Positions 10,719-22,475 of a DNA stretch of 64,000 nt are shown here, piece by piece. The stretch is from Okapia johnstoni (taxonomy: Eukaryota > Chordata > Mammalia > Artiodactyla > Giraffidae): the NCBI GenBank assembly GCA_024291935.2, contig CM044314.1, positions 23,348,001 through 23,412,000 on the forward strand, written 5' to 3'. Position 1 is the stretch's first letter; each line of letters starts with the position of its first letter. Below the pieces are notes generated by a model that was not told where the DNA came from, made no database searches, and worked only from the letters and a program-made list of their open reading frames with translations. Position numbers and translations under genes: made by a program.

Positions 10719-13700
10719 AAGTCAAAAGACTCAAGGAACAAGGGTCAGGATAGCCAAGCTTAAGCCTCCTCTCTGGAGTTCCATCTAGAAGCTACCAAAG
10801 GGGCCCAGAGACCCCTATAAGAAAAAAAGGGCCAAGAGAGTAAACCCGGAAGGCTGAATGACTAGAGTACCTGGTGCATGGCACTAATTGCTACTGGGGC
10901 CAAAATGGGGGCCCATGCATGAATGTGGGGAAGAGACCACAGGCCAGAGGGCTGATCAATGCAAGATGAGAGTCTGGAGAGGTGAGTGGTGTCATACACA
11001 TAATAGAGGTCCCCAAACACCCTGATTTGTGCAAAGGCAGTACTTTGGGGAACTTCCTCAGGATCAGTATCTGTGGGGGCTAAGGGAGCAGGACAAGAAA
11101 GAGGGAGAATTTTAACTCTGGAGGCAGCACCAATGAAGGGTATCATCCTGACCCTTCAGTCTTGCCCCAGTGGAGGAAATGGAGCTGGGCTTCAGGGATC
11201 CCCAAGAGCATGGGGGCAACCTCAGGGCACAGCTGTTTCTCATGGGGACAGCTCCTCCTGGCTGAGGCAGTACTGAGGAGGCTTCAGCCAGAGGCCTGCA
11301 GCAGTGTGGGGGTCTGTGTGGGGGTCCATGCGGAACCACAGGGTCTACCACTGGCGGGAACAGTCAGAGTCCTTGATAGGCAGTGACTGGAGGTCCTTGA
11401 GCAGTCATTCTCATATAGGTCTAGAAACACCAGGGCATAAAATTCCAATAGTGCCAATTGGCAATGTTTGTGTGGATGTTAACCAGGATCTAGGCTTGCA
11501 AATAAAGACATGCAGTGTGATAGTTCAATAACACAGTGACAGTTGCAACTTAACAACAGAAAAAGCAGCAGTTTGTGTCATATAGCATATATATTTCAGG
11601 TTTAGGCCAACCACATGCAGAAAAATCAAAAAGGACTTGGATGTCCACCCCAGTCAAGGTCCAGTGGAACAGGCCTGGTCCATTGACATCCAGGACAGAT
11701 CATTGTCAACACTCATTTCTTAGCAAGATGAAACTATTGCCCATGATAATCATGAAACAAAATGTAGTCCACATAGGAACTAAAATCTGAACTTACCAAA
11801 CAAAAATACTGCACTCAGTTCTAACTTACATCCCTGCATGGAATTCTAAACACAAAAACAAACGCAAACTGGTCACTTTGAGGAACTCAGTTCTATTTCT
11901 TCATCATTTTTTCCATTACTGAGAAGTCATAGTGCATTTCATCAGCTGTTTTGATGCAGGAACATGTAGCTCTCCAGAACTGGAGACCCCAAATATGCCT
12001 GAAGTGAGTTTGAATGATCAGAGCCCTTAAGAGCATGCTCTCACAGCCAGAGTGTAGCTGTATGTGAGTGTCCAGGACCAAGCGCTGCCCAGGGTCCTCT
12101 GACCATGTATTAAAGGGCCAGAAATGACCACACGCTCGTCTGCAGCTGACATCACATCACCAAGGCTCCGGGAACTGCAGCATTGTTTCCAGACCTGCAC
12201 TGACACAGATTTTGGGGGGAAAGGGTGTGTCATCACTGACCTTGTTTAGAATTCCTAGTGCATGGTGACAGTAAAAATATTTAGTAAATTGTTTTGAGAG
12301 TCTCTGTAGTCAATGACCACCTCCCAAAGTCAGCACCAGGGTAATCATCCTCTGCACACAACATGTCCTTGGTACACTGCTGCCACGATGCTTCTTCCCA
12401 CATAGAATGCCAACACAGCCTGGCCCTGAAGTTTTGCCCTGAAGTTTCACTAAACAGGGACCTGACCTCTCCAAAACAGAGCAACATGTCTCAGGAATGA
12501 AGGCTGAAATGATTCAGAATCATACCATTGTGAACCCAAAACTTGCTTCCCAGTGTCTAGTGAGGGGTGTGTGTTTGTGTTTGCATGTTAGGTGTCACTG
12601 GAGAACCAAGATTGTGAAGATAGGGTCAGGAGGAGGAGCTGTTATTGGAAATGTGAATTCAATAAGCATCTGGAGACCTTGCTTCCTCTTTTATTAAATG
12701 GGGACCATAATTGCACCTGAAAGGCAGGAGGTGTAAGAGTGAAATAAGGTAACCCTCCTGAAGGAACATGCTCAGGAACTGCTAGCCCTGTAACTCCAAG
12801 ACTCAAGACATCTCTATGCCTTTGTGCTAGGAGCAAAACCATAGAGGCAGCTAATGGGGAACCCTCCTCATTGTCCCATGTCCAGGGCCTTCCTGCTGAG
12901 CATGCCTGGGATGTGCAGTTGTCACGCTGCCCCTGCAGCGTGGTGAGGTGACTCTTGACCCAGATGGTTCATACAAGCAGAGTGAGGTTTCTCTGATCTT
13001 GAAGGGCTGAGAATTAGACAGGTACACACATAATTTAACCATGAAATCAGTCCATAAATCAGGTCATTACATTTCTATGGATTTTTTTGAAACTCTGAAT
13101 TAGGAAACTAACCCTACTATGATTCAATGACATAAGGCATTTCTAGAAGGCAAGGATACAATAACAATAAGCTGACATGAGTTGAATGTTCATTGTGTGC
13201 CTTCTCAAGACCCCACCAAGGTCTGTCTTAGTTCAGCTGCCCCTGCAAGCAGATGCTGAGACAGGGACTAGAGAACTGGCCATTTATCTCGGAGGTGGTC
13301 TAAAAGGCCCCCTGAGGGAGACAGAATGTGATGGAGGTGGAAAGAAAGCCATTGAGGGTGCACCAATGAGCGGACACTGCTTGGCAACTGGGCTCAGTGC
13401 CCTAAGGGCCCCCCAAGTCACAACCTTGACCATGCTTCTGAGTCATTCTACCCCCATTCTTCACTGGGGGCTATACACTTACTCCTTCTCCTGTTGACTA
13501 GGGTTAATTCCTTGGGAAGTTAAACAGCCAGCACTCTGGTTGCCCTACACTGCCCTGAGCAAGCCCCTGGGGCACCAGGGAAGGTCCTCAGACACTGAGG
13601 CAGAGCAGGTTCCAAGTGGGATGTTGTAGGATAAGGGACTACCATCTGTCTTGACTCCCTGTTATCTCAGGTGGATTATGATAGATTAAACCAGACCACA

Positions 13701-13734
13701 CATTTTTTTCTACTTCTTCACTTATACACAAAAT
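10719..13734. other. 3-kb repeat-poor stretch, no recognised gene
   Basis: The longest stretch of the left half without a recognised young repeat. Several short minus-strand frames cluster at 10862-11351 and 11893-12487 (62-94 codons each, in different phases). Their products were compared by eye with familiar families and none was recognised. The 13186-13640 part resembles old LTR-like sequence. A decayed processed pseudogene on the minus strand is possible but unproven. Confidence 0.35.
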
Positions 13735-14117
13735 CTGGGTATCTACCTTCCTGACCCATGGAATATGGTAGAAGTGACGTTTTGGGACTTCAGAAACGAC
13801 ATCTTATGCAGGTTTACAACTCCCACCCAGGGCTCTTGGAATGCCCACTCCTGGAGCCTTGAGTAGTGATGGATAAGTTTGAATAACCTGGGTCTACCAT
13901 GCTGTAAGAAGCCCAAAATTAACAATTAGAAAGCTATGTGATAACAGAGAGAGAGGTGCCCAGTCCGCATTCTCCCAGCTGATATCCCAGACATACAGAC
14001 CAGAGATGAGCCAGTCCAGCTCCACCACATCTACATTTCTGATCCACAGATTCAAGAGATATAATAATAACAAATTGCTGTTTTGGAGAAACTTGTTGGT
14101 AACAGTGGATAAATAGA
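13735..14117 (+). mobile_element. MLT1-like (ERVL-MaLR) LTR, 3' part
   Basis: Contains the recognisable run ctgggtatctaccttcctga, ccatggaatatggtagaagt, gcccactcctggagccttga and, at the end, aataacaaattgctgttttg and gtaacagtggataaatag. This matches the 3' two-thirds of the MLT1 group of old LTRs. No internal retroviral sequence is attached. Confidence 0.65.
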
Positions 14118-14483
14118 CACAGGCTGAGGGGTTATGAAGAGGATGTGAAACAGTGTTTGCTATAGCTTGGGGCTGGAGAGTCCATCACAGACCCTCAAAC
14201 CCAGCTGCATTATTTTATAGGAGGACACGAAAGCCCACCAACACTAGCCTGGGGCTCTTTTGCTGCCCTGTGGGATTTTCTGGAGCACAAGTCGGGAGGG
14301 TAACACCCAGAGATTACTTGGCCACCAGCCCCAAGAAGGGTATGTAGAAGGATCTGTGTTCAGGAGTGGGGGGAACCTGAGAAAAACCAGAACCCACCAT
14401 CAGGACGGGAGAGGCTTCTGGTACCACTCCAACTGGGGGGGGGGGGGCAAGGAAAGGGCAGCAACCTGAGGGATATGTCATCC
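14118..14483. other. No gene recognised; poly(G) run
   Basis: Single-copy sequence. A run of 14 G lies at about 14436-14449. Short frames on both strands have no domain content. Confidence 0.45.
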
Positions 14484-14612
14484 AGCGGTTCTCCAGGTGT
14501 GATCTCAACCACAGCATCTGCATCCCCGGAAAGCTCGCTAAAAATGAAGTTTCAGGCCTCCCTCTAGACCAGCTGACTCAGGAACTCTGGAGCGGGGGCT
14601 TTCATAACCCCC
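14484..14612 (+). mobile_element. MER5-like (hAT-Charlie) non-autonomous DNA transposon
   Basis: Order of blocks: cagcggttctccaggtgtga, acagcatctgcatcccc, tagaccagctgactcaggaa, ctctggagcgggggctt. This is the MER5 signature. The right end is missing. Confidence 0.65.
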
Positions 14613-14927
14613 TCATACTCTTCGATTCTGTGCTTGCCAAGGTCCAGGCAGCCTGGTTGTGAAGGAGAGACACATGAGGAAAATGTGGCTCTGTAGACAG
14701 CCTGACCAGAGCTCCCTCACAGACATGCCGCAGGAGGACCCAGGCCCTGAGACTCGGCCACGGCATTTGTCTCTGAGGAAATAACTTCCCACACCTGCTG
14801 GAACTCAGGTCCACCCACAACCCCAGAAAATGGGGCTAGATGGACAGAACTGTCTAGCTCAGGTGTTCTACCCTCTAGAGTCCGGGTCATTCTAGGTCAA
14901 GTGGCCTGGGGGCACTTCTATGAGCTG

Positions 14928-15081
14928 GGCCTTCCCTGGGATGGGAAGATCCCCTGGAGAAGGAAATGACAACCCACTCCAGCACTCTTGCCTGGAAAAT
15001 TCCATGGATGGAAGAGCCTGGTAGGCTACAGTCCATGGGATCGCAAAGAGTCGGACACGACTGAGTGACCTCACTTTCACT
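14928..15081 (+). mobile_element. Bov-tA/Bov-A SINE with deleted tRNA head
   Basis: The body gggaagatcccctggagaag to gacacgactgagtgacctca is complete. The tRNA-derived head is reduced to ggccttccctggg, joined directly to gatgggaag, which implies an internal deletion of most of the head. Confidence 0.85.
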
Positions 15082-16285
15082 TCAGGCAGCAGGATCCCTG
15101 AGGGGCACCTGGGGAAGGTGATGAGAGTAGGAGCTGGCCGGGAACCCTGCAGCCTCACTGCCCACTCACAGGTAGGAAGGTCCCGCCTCCCTGGGTCAGC
15201 TCCTTTCCCTGGTGATAATACTTGGGGAGCAAGGGTGAGGGAATGGCTCTGCTCTAATCAGACATGGCCTTGGTGTTCCCCTCCCACCCACAACTCACAG
15301 GTCATAGTAGAGGCACATGAAGCGCCAGCAGGGGCCTTTCCATGCTAGAGAGAGGCAGCAGGCCTGGGTCACCTCTGACTTGTGGACCCTTGGCACTACT
15401 GTCTGTTTCCTTAGCTCTACATAAGGGCCTGTTATCCTGGCTCCCTCCAGGGTCCCCTGCATGCCTAATACTCCCTAACACCCCAGGAAGTCAGCCTGTC
15501 AGGAAGGACAGTATAAATGCAGTGAGTTCACTTGACTTGTTTCAAAGTCCAGCTCAGTGCTTTAGCAAAGACCCTACAAAGAAAAGTGCAACCCCGACCA
15601 CTGATGCTCAATGGTGAAGACGTTTACACGGACACCACCAGCTTCATCACTGGCAGGAGCAGCATATATTGTTTTAATTTATGACTTAACAACATTCTAG
15701 TCAAGTTAGACAAAAAGGGCATTAACCACTTCTGACTAAGCCCCTCAAGGGCTAGTAAGCAATAGAATATTCTGAATAATTTTGTGAGTGATATTTGCTG
15801 CTACTGGAGATAAATCAGTAGAGGTGAGATTTCCCCCAAAATCTTAAGTAAACGTGGAGCTGAGTAGACATCTGAGGGAAAGCACTGAGTAGGATTTACT
15901 CTGTGTTCCTTCCATTGTGGGGTATGGAAGACACAAATCTCCCAGCTCAGGTCACAGACACTACAGAAGTGAAAATGAAGCTTTCTATCAGCCAGGGCTG
16001 AATTAAGTTCCACCTTATCAGTAATCTATGGTCCAGGCCAATCACAATTGCCATCTTAGACCAATGTCTAAAAATCACTCAGTGATACGTATCTCCTAGG
16101 ACTCATCTTTTTTTGTCTTCTCTGTCTAATGATGTGGCTTTTAATGATAAACCCAATGCCCCAAGGAGAAGAAAGAATATTTGCTTTCCACTGGCTAAGT
16201 CCCTCCTCACCATGGCTTCTCTGCTGGGTGTTGTTAGGACTATGGGCAGGGGTGGTATCCAAGTATTGCTCAAACTAAAGCACCA
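15082..16285. other. Single-copy stretch, no recognised gene
   Basis: Frames of 60-91 codons on both strands, no domain or repeat recognised. Confidence 0.45.
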
Positions 16286-16435
16286 GCAGCACCTGAGAAC
16301 TTGCAAGAAATAAAAATTCTAGAGCCCTTCCAGATCTATTGACTCAGAAGCTCTGAAGTGAGCCCAGGACTCTGTGCTTTCACAAGTTTTCTGGTGATTC
16401 TTAGGATGGCTAGTGTTTGGCGAGCAATGCCCTAC
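16286..16435 (+). mobile_element. MER5A-like DNA transposon fragment
   Basis: Shows cagcacctgagaacttgcaa, tctattgactcagaagctct, agcccaggactctgtgcttt and tctggtgattctta in the order of MER5A. The second MER5-like copy within 2 kb. Confidence 0.75.
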
Positions 16436-16647
16436 AGGGTTGCCCTACTTTCTCCCAGGAGCATTCGTATCTCTGAGGTCTACTCTACAGGAGTCCTTCT
16501 CTTCCTACCCCTAGGATAAAACAATCATAGCACCCATCAGAAACCAAATCATGTGGAGAGAACAATCTTACTATTTTTTAAAATAATATACCCTGAAAGT
16601 CATCCTCCATGGTTATCAAAATGGTGTTGGGCTGTATTAACCAGAGT

Positions 16648-17042
16648 ATTAAGGGCTGAATTGTGCCCCTACCTCAAAAATCTGTAAGCTGAAGTCCTAA
16701 TTCCCAGGACTTCAGAGTGTAATAGTATTTGGAGACAGGGTATTTAAAGAAGTCCTTAAATGAAAATGAGGTCGTGAGGATGGGCCCTAATCCAATACGA
16801 TGGTGTCCTTATAAGAAGAGGAAATGTGGACAAGAACTAGCTTGTGAAGATACAAGGAGAAGATGACCATCTACAAGCCAGGGAGTGAGGCCCGGGACAG
16901 ATTAACCCTTAGAAGAAACTAACCCTGCCAGTCCTTCGATATCAGACTTCCAGTTCCCAGAGCTGTGCAAGAACATGTTCCTGTTGTTTAAGCCACTTGG
17001 TCTGTGTCGCTTTGTCATAGCATTCCTAGCAAACTACTACAC
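16648..17042 (+). mobile_element. MLT1 (ERVL-MaLR) LTR
   Basis: Nearly full-length: gggctgaattgtgcccctac, aagtcctaattcccaggact, ggatgggccctaatccaata, ggtgtccttataagaagagg, and the 3' end ctgttgtttaagccacttgg and ctagcaaactactacac. Solo LTR; no gag or pol attached. Confidence 0.88.
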
Positions 17043-18255
17043 AGACTGAACATCTCCATGTCACGAAACACTGAAGCCCCATGTGCAAAATACTCTGGCT
17101 ATCAAGAGGTAGCTTCTGAGTCACACAATTTTTGAGGAAAAGAGGGAGCATCATGTTACTAACTATTTTTTAAGATGAGGGCACCTGCTCATTGCAATGA
17201 GATGTTAGATCCACACAGCATGAGTCCACTTATTTTCCAATCCATGAGCAACATGAATCACTCTATGACAACTTTCACATAATTGGACCTGATTTAACAA
17301 GTTCAGCTCCATAATTAAATAAATTAAAAAGGCAAGTCCATTGGATCAGATACTTGTCTTTAAACTCATGAATATATTTTGCATGAATGTTCAGTCCTGA
17401 TAAAGATGGTTTTATAGTGTTTTTGTCCTCAGCCATGACTACCACAACCAATTCACTGTGGAATCTCGAGCACCTGTTAGACCTTGTCTGTCCTAAGCTG
17501 CAGTTAGGATGAAAGTTGTAGGGGCCTGAGGGAAAGGGGGAGACAGAGAACAGCTGACTTCCTATAAGACTGGGTGATTTTTGTCCACTCAAGAGTTCCA
17601 TTTCATTGAAACTGACCCATTCTGGTGCTGTCCACTGGAGGAAGAGAATGCATTTTCCCCATCCCACCTGCAAAGGCCAAACCAAAGAGTGTGAAAAGTA
17701 ACCCCTTGTATGAGGAGTCCTGTGGATGACATTGCTATAAATAAATGTATCCAATGGCCACCTGATACAAGGAAGTAACGACTGACTCTGTGATCCTATA
17801 CTGCCCAACAGTCTGTAAAACACCTAAGACCAGGAGCATCAGTGGCTCCCAACTTCTGAAACACAATGCTGATCTTCAGAAAAATTAAAATAATTTAAAT
17901 CAAGTTACATAACTGACGTCTGATCTGAAAACCTGTGAAAACTTGACAAAAACCAATGGCCTTGACCCTACAATCCTGTGCATCACCATGAGGATTGGAA
18001 TCCCCAGTGCATTGTCGGGTTGCTGCCCACAGGTCATGAGATGTCATCACATGCACCTGCCCAGATGGCCCTTCAGTGCACAGTGCAGGCCCTGCACAGA
18101 TAGCACAGCAAACAGATTGTGTGGGCTGACAAATGATGAACTGAAAGAGATGCTCTCTCTGGACTGGGCTGGGCATTGACTTTTAAATGACAGATACCGT
18201 GAGTAGAGCGGTGGTCAGATGCCAGTTCAGCAAAATCACCCACACCTCTCATGTA
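17043..18255. other. Single-copy stretch with a long minus-strand frame
   Basis: Apart from the frame listed separately, no gene is recognised. 17895-18180 is open on both strands for about 80-93 codons without domain content. Confidence 0.4.
17275..17823 (-). other. Unrecognised 182-codon open frame
   Basis: A Met-initiated frame of 182 codons in DNA where I see no repeat. The product is mixed in composition, with no signal peptide, membrane segment, coiled coil or known motif; a short VVVVMAEDK patch is the only hydrophobic run. No splice-site or upstream context supports transcription. In AT-moderate mammalian DNA a frame this long is uncommon but arises by chance in a 64-kb window. It could also be part of an unspliced exon or a retrocopy I do not recognise. 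Confidence 0.12.
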
Positions 18256-18266
18256 AACATCCTCAG

Positions 18267-18869
18267 TCAGTTCAGTCACTCAGTCATGTCCGACTCTTTG
18301 CGACCCCATGGACTGCAGCATGCCAGGCTTCCCTGTCCATCACTAATTCCCGGAGCCTGCTCAGACTCATGTCTATCAATCACATCGGTGATGCCATCCA
18401 ACCATCTCATCCTCTGTCGTCCCCTTCTCCTCCCGCCTTCAATCTTTCCCAGCATCAGGGTCTTTTCAGTGAGTCTGCTCTTCGCATGAGGTGGCCAAAG
18501 TATTGGAGTTTCAGCTTCAACATCAGTCCTTCCAATCAACACCCAGGACTGATCTCCTTTAGGATGGACTGGTTGGATCTCCTTGCAGTCCAAGGGGCTC
18601 TCAAGAGTCTTTTCCAACACCACAATTCAAAAGCATCAATTCTTCAGCACTCAGCTTTCTTTATAGTCCAACTCTCACATCCATACATGACCACTGGAAA
18701 AACCATAGCCTTGACTAGACGGACCTTTGTTGGCAAAGTAATGTCTCTGCTTTTTCATATGCTGTCTAGGTTGGTCATAACTTTTCTTCCAAGGAGTAAA
18801 TGTCTTTTAATTTCATGGCTGCAATCACCATCTGCAGTAATTTTGGAGCCCAAATAAATAAAGTCTGCC
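18267..18869 (-). mobile_element. 5'-truncated BovB with perfect TSD
   Basis: About 600 bp of antisense BovB, from the terminal tcagttcagtcactcagtca to the RT region where homology stops at ccaaataaataaagtctgc. An 11-bp direct repeat aacatcctcag lies exactly at both edges (18256-18266 and 18870-18880). Both strands hold long frames: the real one is minus (FELW-type RT C-terminus; [11 protein letters not shown] recoded here to LDCKEIQPVHP by frame shift). The plus-strand 212-codon frame is its shadow. Confidence 0.96.
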
Positions 18870-18957
18870 AACATCCTCAGAGGACCCCTAAACAGTGCCC
18901 AGGCTTCATCTTCCAGTCTCCCAAAGGCAGTTCTCTACACAGCAGCTGAGGGTCTTA

Positions 18958-19066
18958 GAACTTGTGGATACTATGTCATGTTATATGAGGAACTGGAGCA
19001 TTCATGGACTGCAGTATCTGTGGGGTTCCTGGAAATAATTGCCAACAGATACTGAAGGATGATGGT
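18958..19066 (+). mobile_element. Tigger-like (TcMar) element end
   Basis: Contains aactggagcattcatggact, gcagtatctgtggggttcct and ggaaataattgcc followed by agatactgaaggatga. This is the diverged terminal part of a Tigger-family non-autonomous transposon. Confidence 0.5.
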
Positions 19067-19589
19067 ATTTGCCTCCCTTTCCTGCCATCCCAGCCTCCTC
19101 TGTGCCAAAAACAGTGCCTGGACCAATAAATGCCAGTTAGTGTGACCAATAAATGCAGACTGAGTTAAATAACAACCAGCTCAAGTTGTTCAGGAGTGGG
19201 GAGGGGGTAGTGTGTGCAACATCCTAGGGATTGAAACTTGGGAAACCCAGCTTAGATTCTGAGAGCATTAGGCACAGCTTATTTGATCACACCAGCTCAA
19301 ATCAGCTTGTTCCTGTGTCAAGGAAGAGAGTGGGGAGGGGGTGAGGTGGGCGTGAATGCACTGTTTACATCAGTTTCCATGGTTCTTCTGGGGACACTTT
19401 GGTTCTCACTCAAAAGCCAGCCCAGGCTTGAAACAAAATGTCAAGAGCCAGAGCAGTGCACTAGCCTCCAGGCAGCTCCCTGTCCAGCCCTGTATCTTGT
19501 ACTTAAACAGAAAGCATACAGATACAAGGGAGCCAGGGGAATTACAGATACAAGGGAGGGGAATTAGGGGACACTTTTTTGCCATCAGT
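19067..19589. other. Single-copy stretch with two small direct duplications
   Basis: gaccaataaatgc occurs at 19121-19133 and 19144-19156. acagatacaagggag occurs at 19518-19532 and 19544-19558. No gene recognised. Confidence 0.6.
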
Positions 19590-19725
19590 CCACTTTTTTA
19601 CAGAAAAGAAAGGCTCAGAGAAAATTCGATAACTTATCTGAGGTCAAGTGGCTCAGAGAGCTGAATGTGGGTTTTCTGCTCCCAAACTCACTGCTCAGTT
19701 CTGGGTTCTAAGCACACTGGAAGTT
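19590..19725 (+). mobile_element. MIR SINE fragment
   Basis: aaggctcagagaaaattcga, taacttatctgaggtcaagt and ggctcagagagctgaatg follow the MIR core and 3' order (gaaactgaggctcagagagg, ttaagtaacttgcccaaggt in the family). Confidence 0.7.
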
Positions 19726-20421
19726 CTCATAAATGCTCCTCCTCTTTCCTTTCAAGCAGCTGATCAACAAGTATATTTTCCTATACCTCCTAACCCAGGC
19801 TGACTGCAGTGATTATGGACCCACTCACATGTGGATTGATCATAAGCCAGAGGGGAAGACAGTGTCTCTTTTTGAGTAAAAAACACCTGGTTGTGATTAA
19901 CTATTGATGTTACATGAGCATTATTGTGCTTCTGGCTCAAACATAATTCTCCATCACAGATGGTACAAGCGTTCTTCTTTGGTGACACTTGTTTGGCACC
20001 TTTGGTACATTAAGAACTGTGTGGGCGCTCAGGCTCTCAGAGACAGTGAAAACTGCAAGGCCAGGTGGATATGAAGATAGTTGGTGACAAACAGGAAAGT
20101 CCACGCTCTTCAGAGATTGTACAAATAGGAACAGAAAGAACTGTGAGAGTCTGACTCATCCACTGTGTGACTCCATTAGAAATCTTCAGTGCAGTTACTT
20201 AGGCAGCAAATCAGGCTCCAAAGACCAGATGCCTTATATGGTAAGAAGAAAGATTCCAGGCTGCCTTTCCCCTTTGTCGGCCAATTATGAAGCCATTAAA
20301 ATGAAATGGCAATTAACAATGTCATTAACAACTATTTAAATCAAATAGTAAGATGAAAGGACGATTAAAAACAATTTTACATAATTCTTTTTTCCATGAA
20401 AAATAGCATTATTGATTTAGA
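19726..20421. other. Single-copy stretch, no recognised gene
   Basis: AT-rich towards the right; no repeat or gene recognised. Confidence 0.45.
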
Positions 20422-20625
20422 TCAGAAGTTGGTAAACTACAGCCTGTGGACCAGATCTAAAGTTGCCTGTCTGTTAATTAAGTTTTGTGGGTGGACAGCC
20501 CCACCCACTCATTTATAATCTGTCAATGGCCGTTTTCATGCTACACAGCAGGGTTGAATAGTTGGAATGTAGACCATGCAGCCTTCAAGGACTAAATTAT
20601 TTACTCTCTGTCTCTTAACAGGAAG
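20422..20625 (+). mobile_element. Old hAT-type DNA transposon (non-autonomous)
   Basis: Starts cagaagttggtaaactacag and cctgtggaccagatctaaag, then gtgggtggacagccccaccc, ggccgttttcatgctaca and gactaaattatttactctct. This order matches a common mammalian hAT MITE. The right terminal repeat is eroded. Confidence 0.6.
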
Positions 20626-21281
20626 CATTTGCTGGGCCCTCTTCTGTACCCTCAAATGCCAGTCTCTGAAGAAGGTCCTGGGATGTGGCAGACAGGATCC
20701 TGTGCTGTCTGTGGGGCAAGCATGACTTATTAACCTCTAGGTCACCAGGTCACTCCTGGGGTATGTTGACTTAACTAAACGGCATAAAATAGAGACCAAA
20801 CTGATCTCTGGGTTGGAAAGTATGTGCATGATGACTTTTCTTGGTCCAGTCAGCTAGAGCCTCAAAGAACCAGTTCAACCCAGGTCTGCCTCCAACTCCA
20901 AATAAAGCAAAGCCACAGCCTATGTCTCTCCATTTGTGTTAAGGTACCTCTGAACCAGAATTACTGTCTGAACCTCATGCTCCCAAGAAGGAGACTCCAT
21001 CATGCTTGGGGAGAGCCCAGACTAGCTAGAAGACCAAAGGATGAGTCAGCCAACACCTCAGGAAGCTCAGCCAGCCCCCAAAGCCACACTCAGAAAGGGC
21101 CAGACCTCTAGTGAGGCATGAGTGGTTGCCTGAGTTCAATCATATGAGTGCAGTTGGGGTTTCCATCATCTCCAATGGATGGCTGCATCTGAAAAGGCCA
21201 AGAATGATGAGGGCCACACTCATGCTTGGCTTTTTCTTGGATTCACATCAGTCCGAGTGGTCCTGGGCCTGCAATATCAGC
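20626..21281. other. Single-copy stretch, no recognised gene
   Basis: A 95-codon plus frame at 20824-21111 has no recognisable domain. Confidence 0.45.
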
Positions 21282-21293
21282 AGTCCATTGTTG

Positions 21294-21449
21294 CTTAGTA
21301 GCTCAGTCATGTGCTACTCTTTACAACCCCAAGGACTGCAGCACTCCAGGCTTCCCTGTCTTTCACCATCTCCCAGAACTTGCTCAAACCCATTGAGTCA
21401 GTGAAACCATCCAACCATACCATCCTCTGTTGTCCCCTTTTCCTCCTAT
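21294..21449 (-). mobile_element. Very short BovB 3' fragment with TSD
   Basis: Only the last 156 bp of BovB, antisense: tagctcagtcatgtgctact, aggcttccctgtctttcacc, gtccccttttcctcc. Flanked by agtccattgttg (21282-21293) and agtccattattg (21450-21461), a 12-bp duplication with one mismatch. Confidence 0.9.
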
Positions 21450-21602
21450 AGTCCATTATTGAGAGATTATTCCCTCATGGGACACCCAGTGTTTTTGTTC
21501 AACATGAACCAATCCTATGACCCTCCAAAGCCTCTAGGTCTGCAAACTGGGAGTAAGGTTTACTTACCTGCACAAGGAGGTTGGCAGTTCAGTCCCATAA
21601 AT

Positions 21603-21703
21603 CTGTAGACTGGCCTGAAGGAGATTTTCCCAGAACCCTGTAGACTGGCCTGAAGGAGATTTTCCCAGAACCCTGTAGACTGGCCTGATGGAGCTTTCCA
21701 GGC
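21603..21703. repeat. 35-bp minisatellite, 2.9 units
   Basis: Units start at 21603, 21638 and 21673, each beginning ctgtagactggcctga. Units one and two are identical over 35 bp. Unit three diverges near its end (ggagctttccag). No known family. Confidence 0.97.
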
Positions 21704-22149
21704 GATGAAAGTAGGGAAGGGAAGGGAGAAAAGGCTAAGAATGCTTTTCCTAGAAGTCAAGCAACTATGCTGCCCCCATCTCTGGTTCGATGGCTGTCCT
21801 CAACCTTTTCCCTTTTGTTGCCCTTCTTCCTCCATCTTCCCTCTCACCTTTCCATCCCTTCCCTATATCAATGTCCCTACCCTGGCCTGGACTGTATTAA
21901 CAGACCTTTGTGTCCACGAGCCTCTTTTCTCTCTTCTCCTCCCATGCATTATGCAAATGCACTCTTACTGTGCCCTCCTGGCTCCCACTTCCCAGAAGCC
22001 CACAGCATCTCTTTGAGGGGTGCTGGTGGGCACATACCAGTTCCAAAGGATGAGTCCACCAATCATGTTGGTACCACCCTGCTTCTGGTGGTTAGATCAA
22101 GCATGGACAGTCCAGACCATTGGGACTGAAGAAACAGGAGAAGAAGTCT
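21704..22149. other. C/T-rich single-copy stretch
   Basis: Pyrimidine-rich 21800-21960, which explains the proline- and serine-rich frames of 103-120 codons. No gene recognised. Confidence 0.45.
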
Positions 22150-22475
22150 TCAGGAGGTTTCTGGGAAAGGTTGTCCTAGCTGTTGAGAAGAGACACCAAG
22201 AGGAGTACAGGAAAGAGTGGTACCTCCCATCTCACTGTCCACTGCTGTCACTAGATGTGGAGCCAGGACAGTGTAGCCAACTTGTGAGGAGGAAGATGCT
22301 GAGGATGATGGAGAGAATCCATGTTCTTAATGATGTTCCAGGTGGTGAATTCATCAACTCAGGAACCACCCTGACTACAGAATTTGCAATATCTGAGAAA
22401 ATACACTTCCTTTGTCATTTAAGCCATTCTGAATTTATTTGCATGGTTCTTGCAGCTAAAGTCACCTACTGCTTA
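22150..22475 (+). mobile_element. Old LTR-like repeat (TTAAGCCA type), sense
   Basis: gaggaggaagatgctgagga, then tcatttaagccattctgaat and catggttcttgcagctaaag match the 3' end of an old MaLR-like repeat whose antisense form is seen at 49.9-50.2 kb. A 176-codon frame (22020-22550) runs through it and is therefore not taken as a gene. Confidence 0.4.

Noticed and set aside
18219..18857. 212-codon plus-strand open frame
   Set aside because: It is the opposite strand of an antisense BovB reverse transcriptase. Equivalent shadow frames recur at 29586-30155 and 42311-42880.
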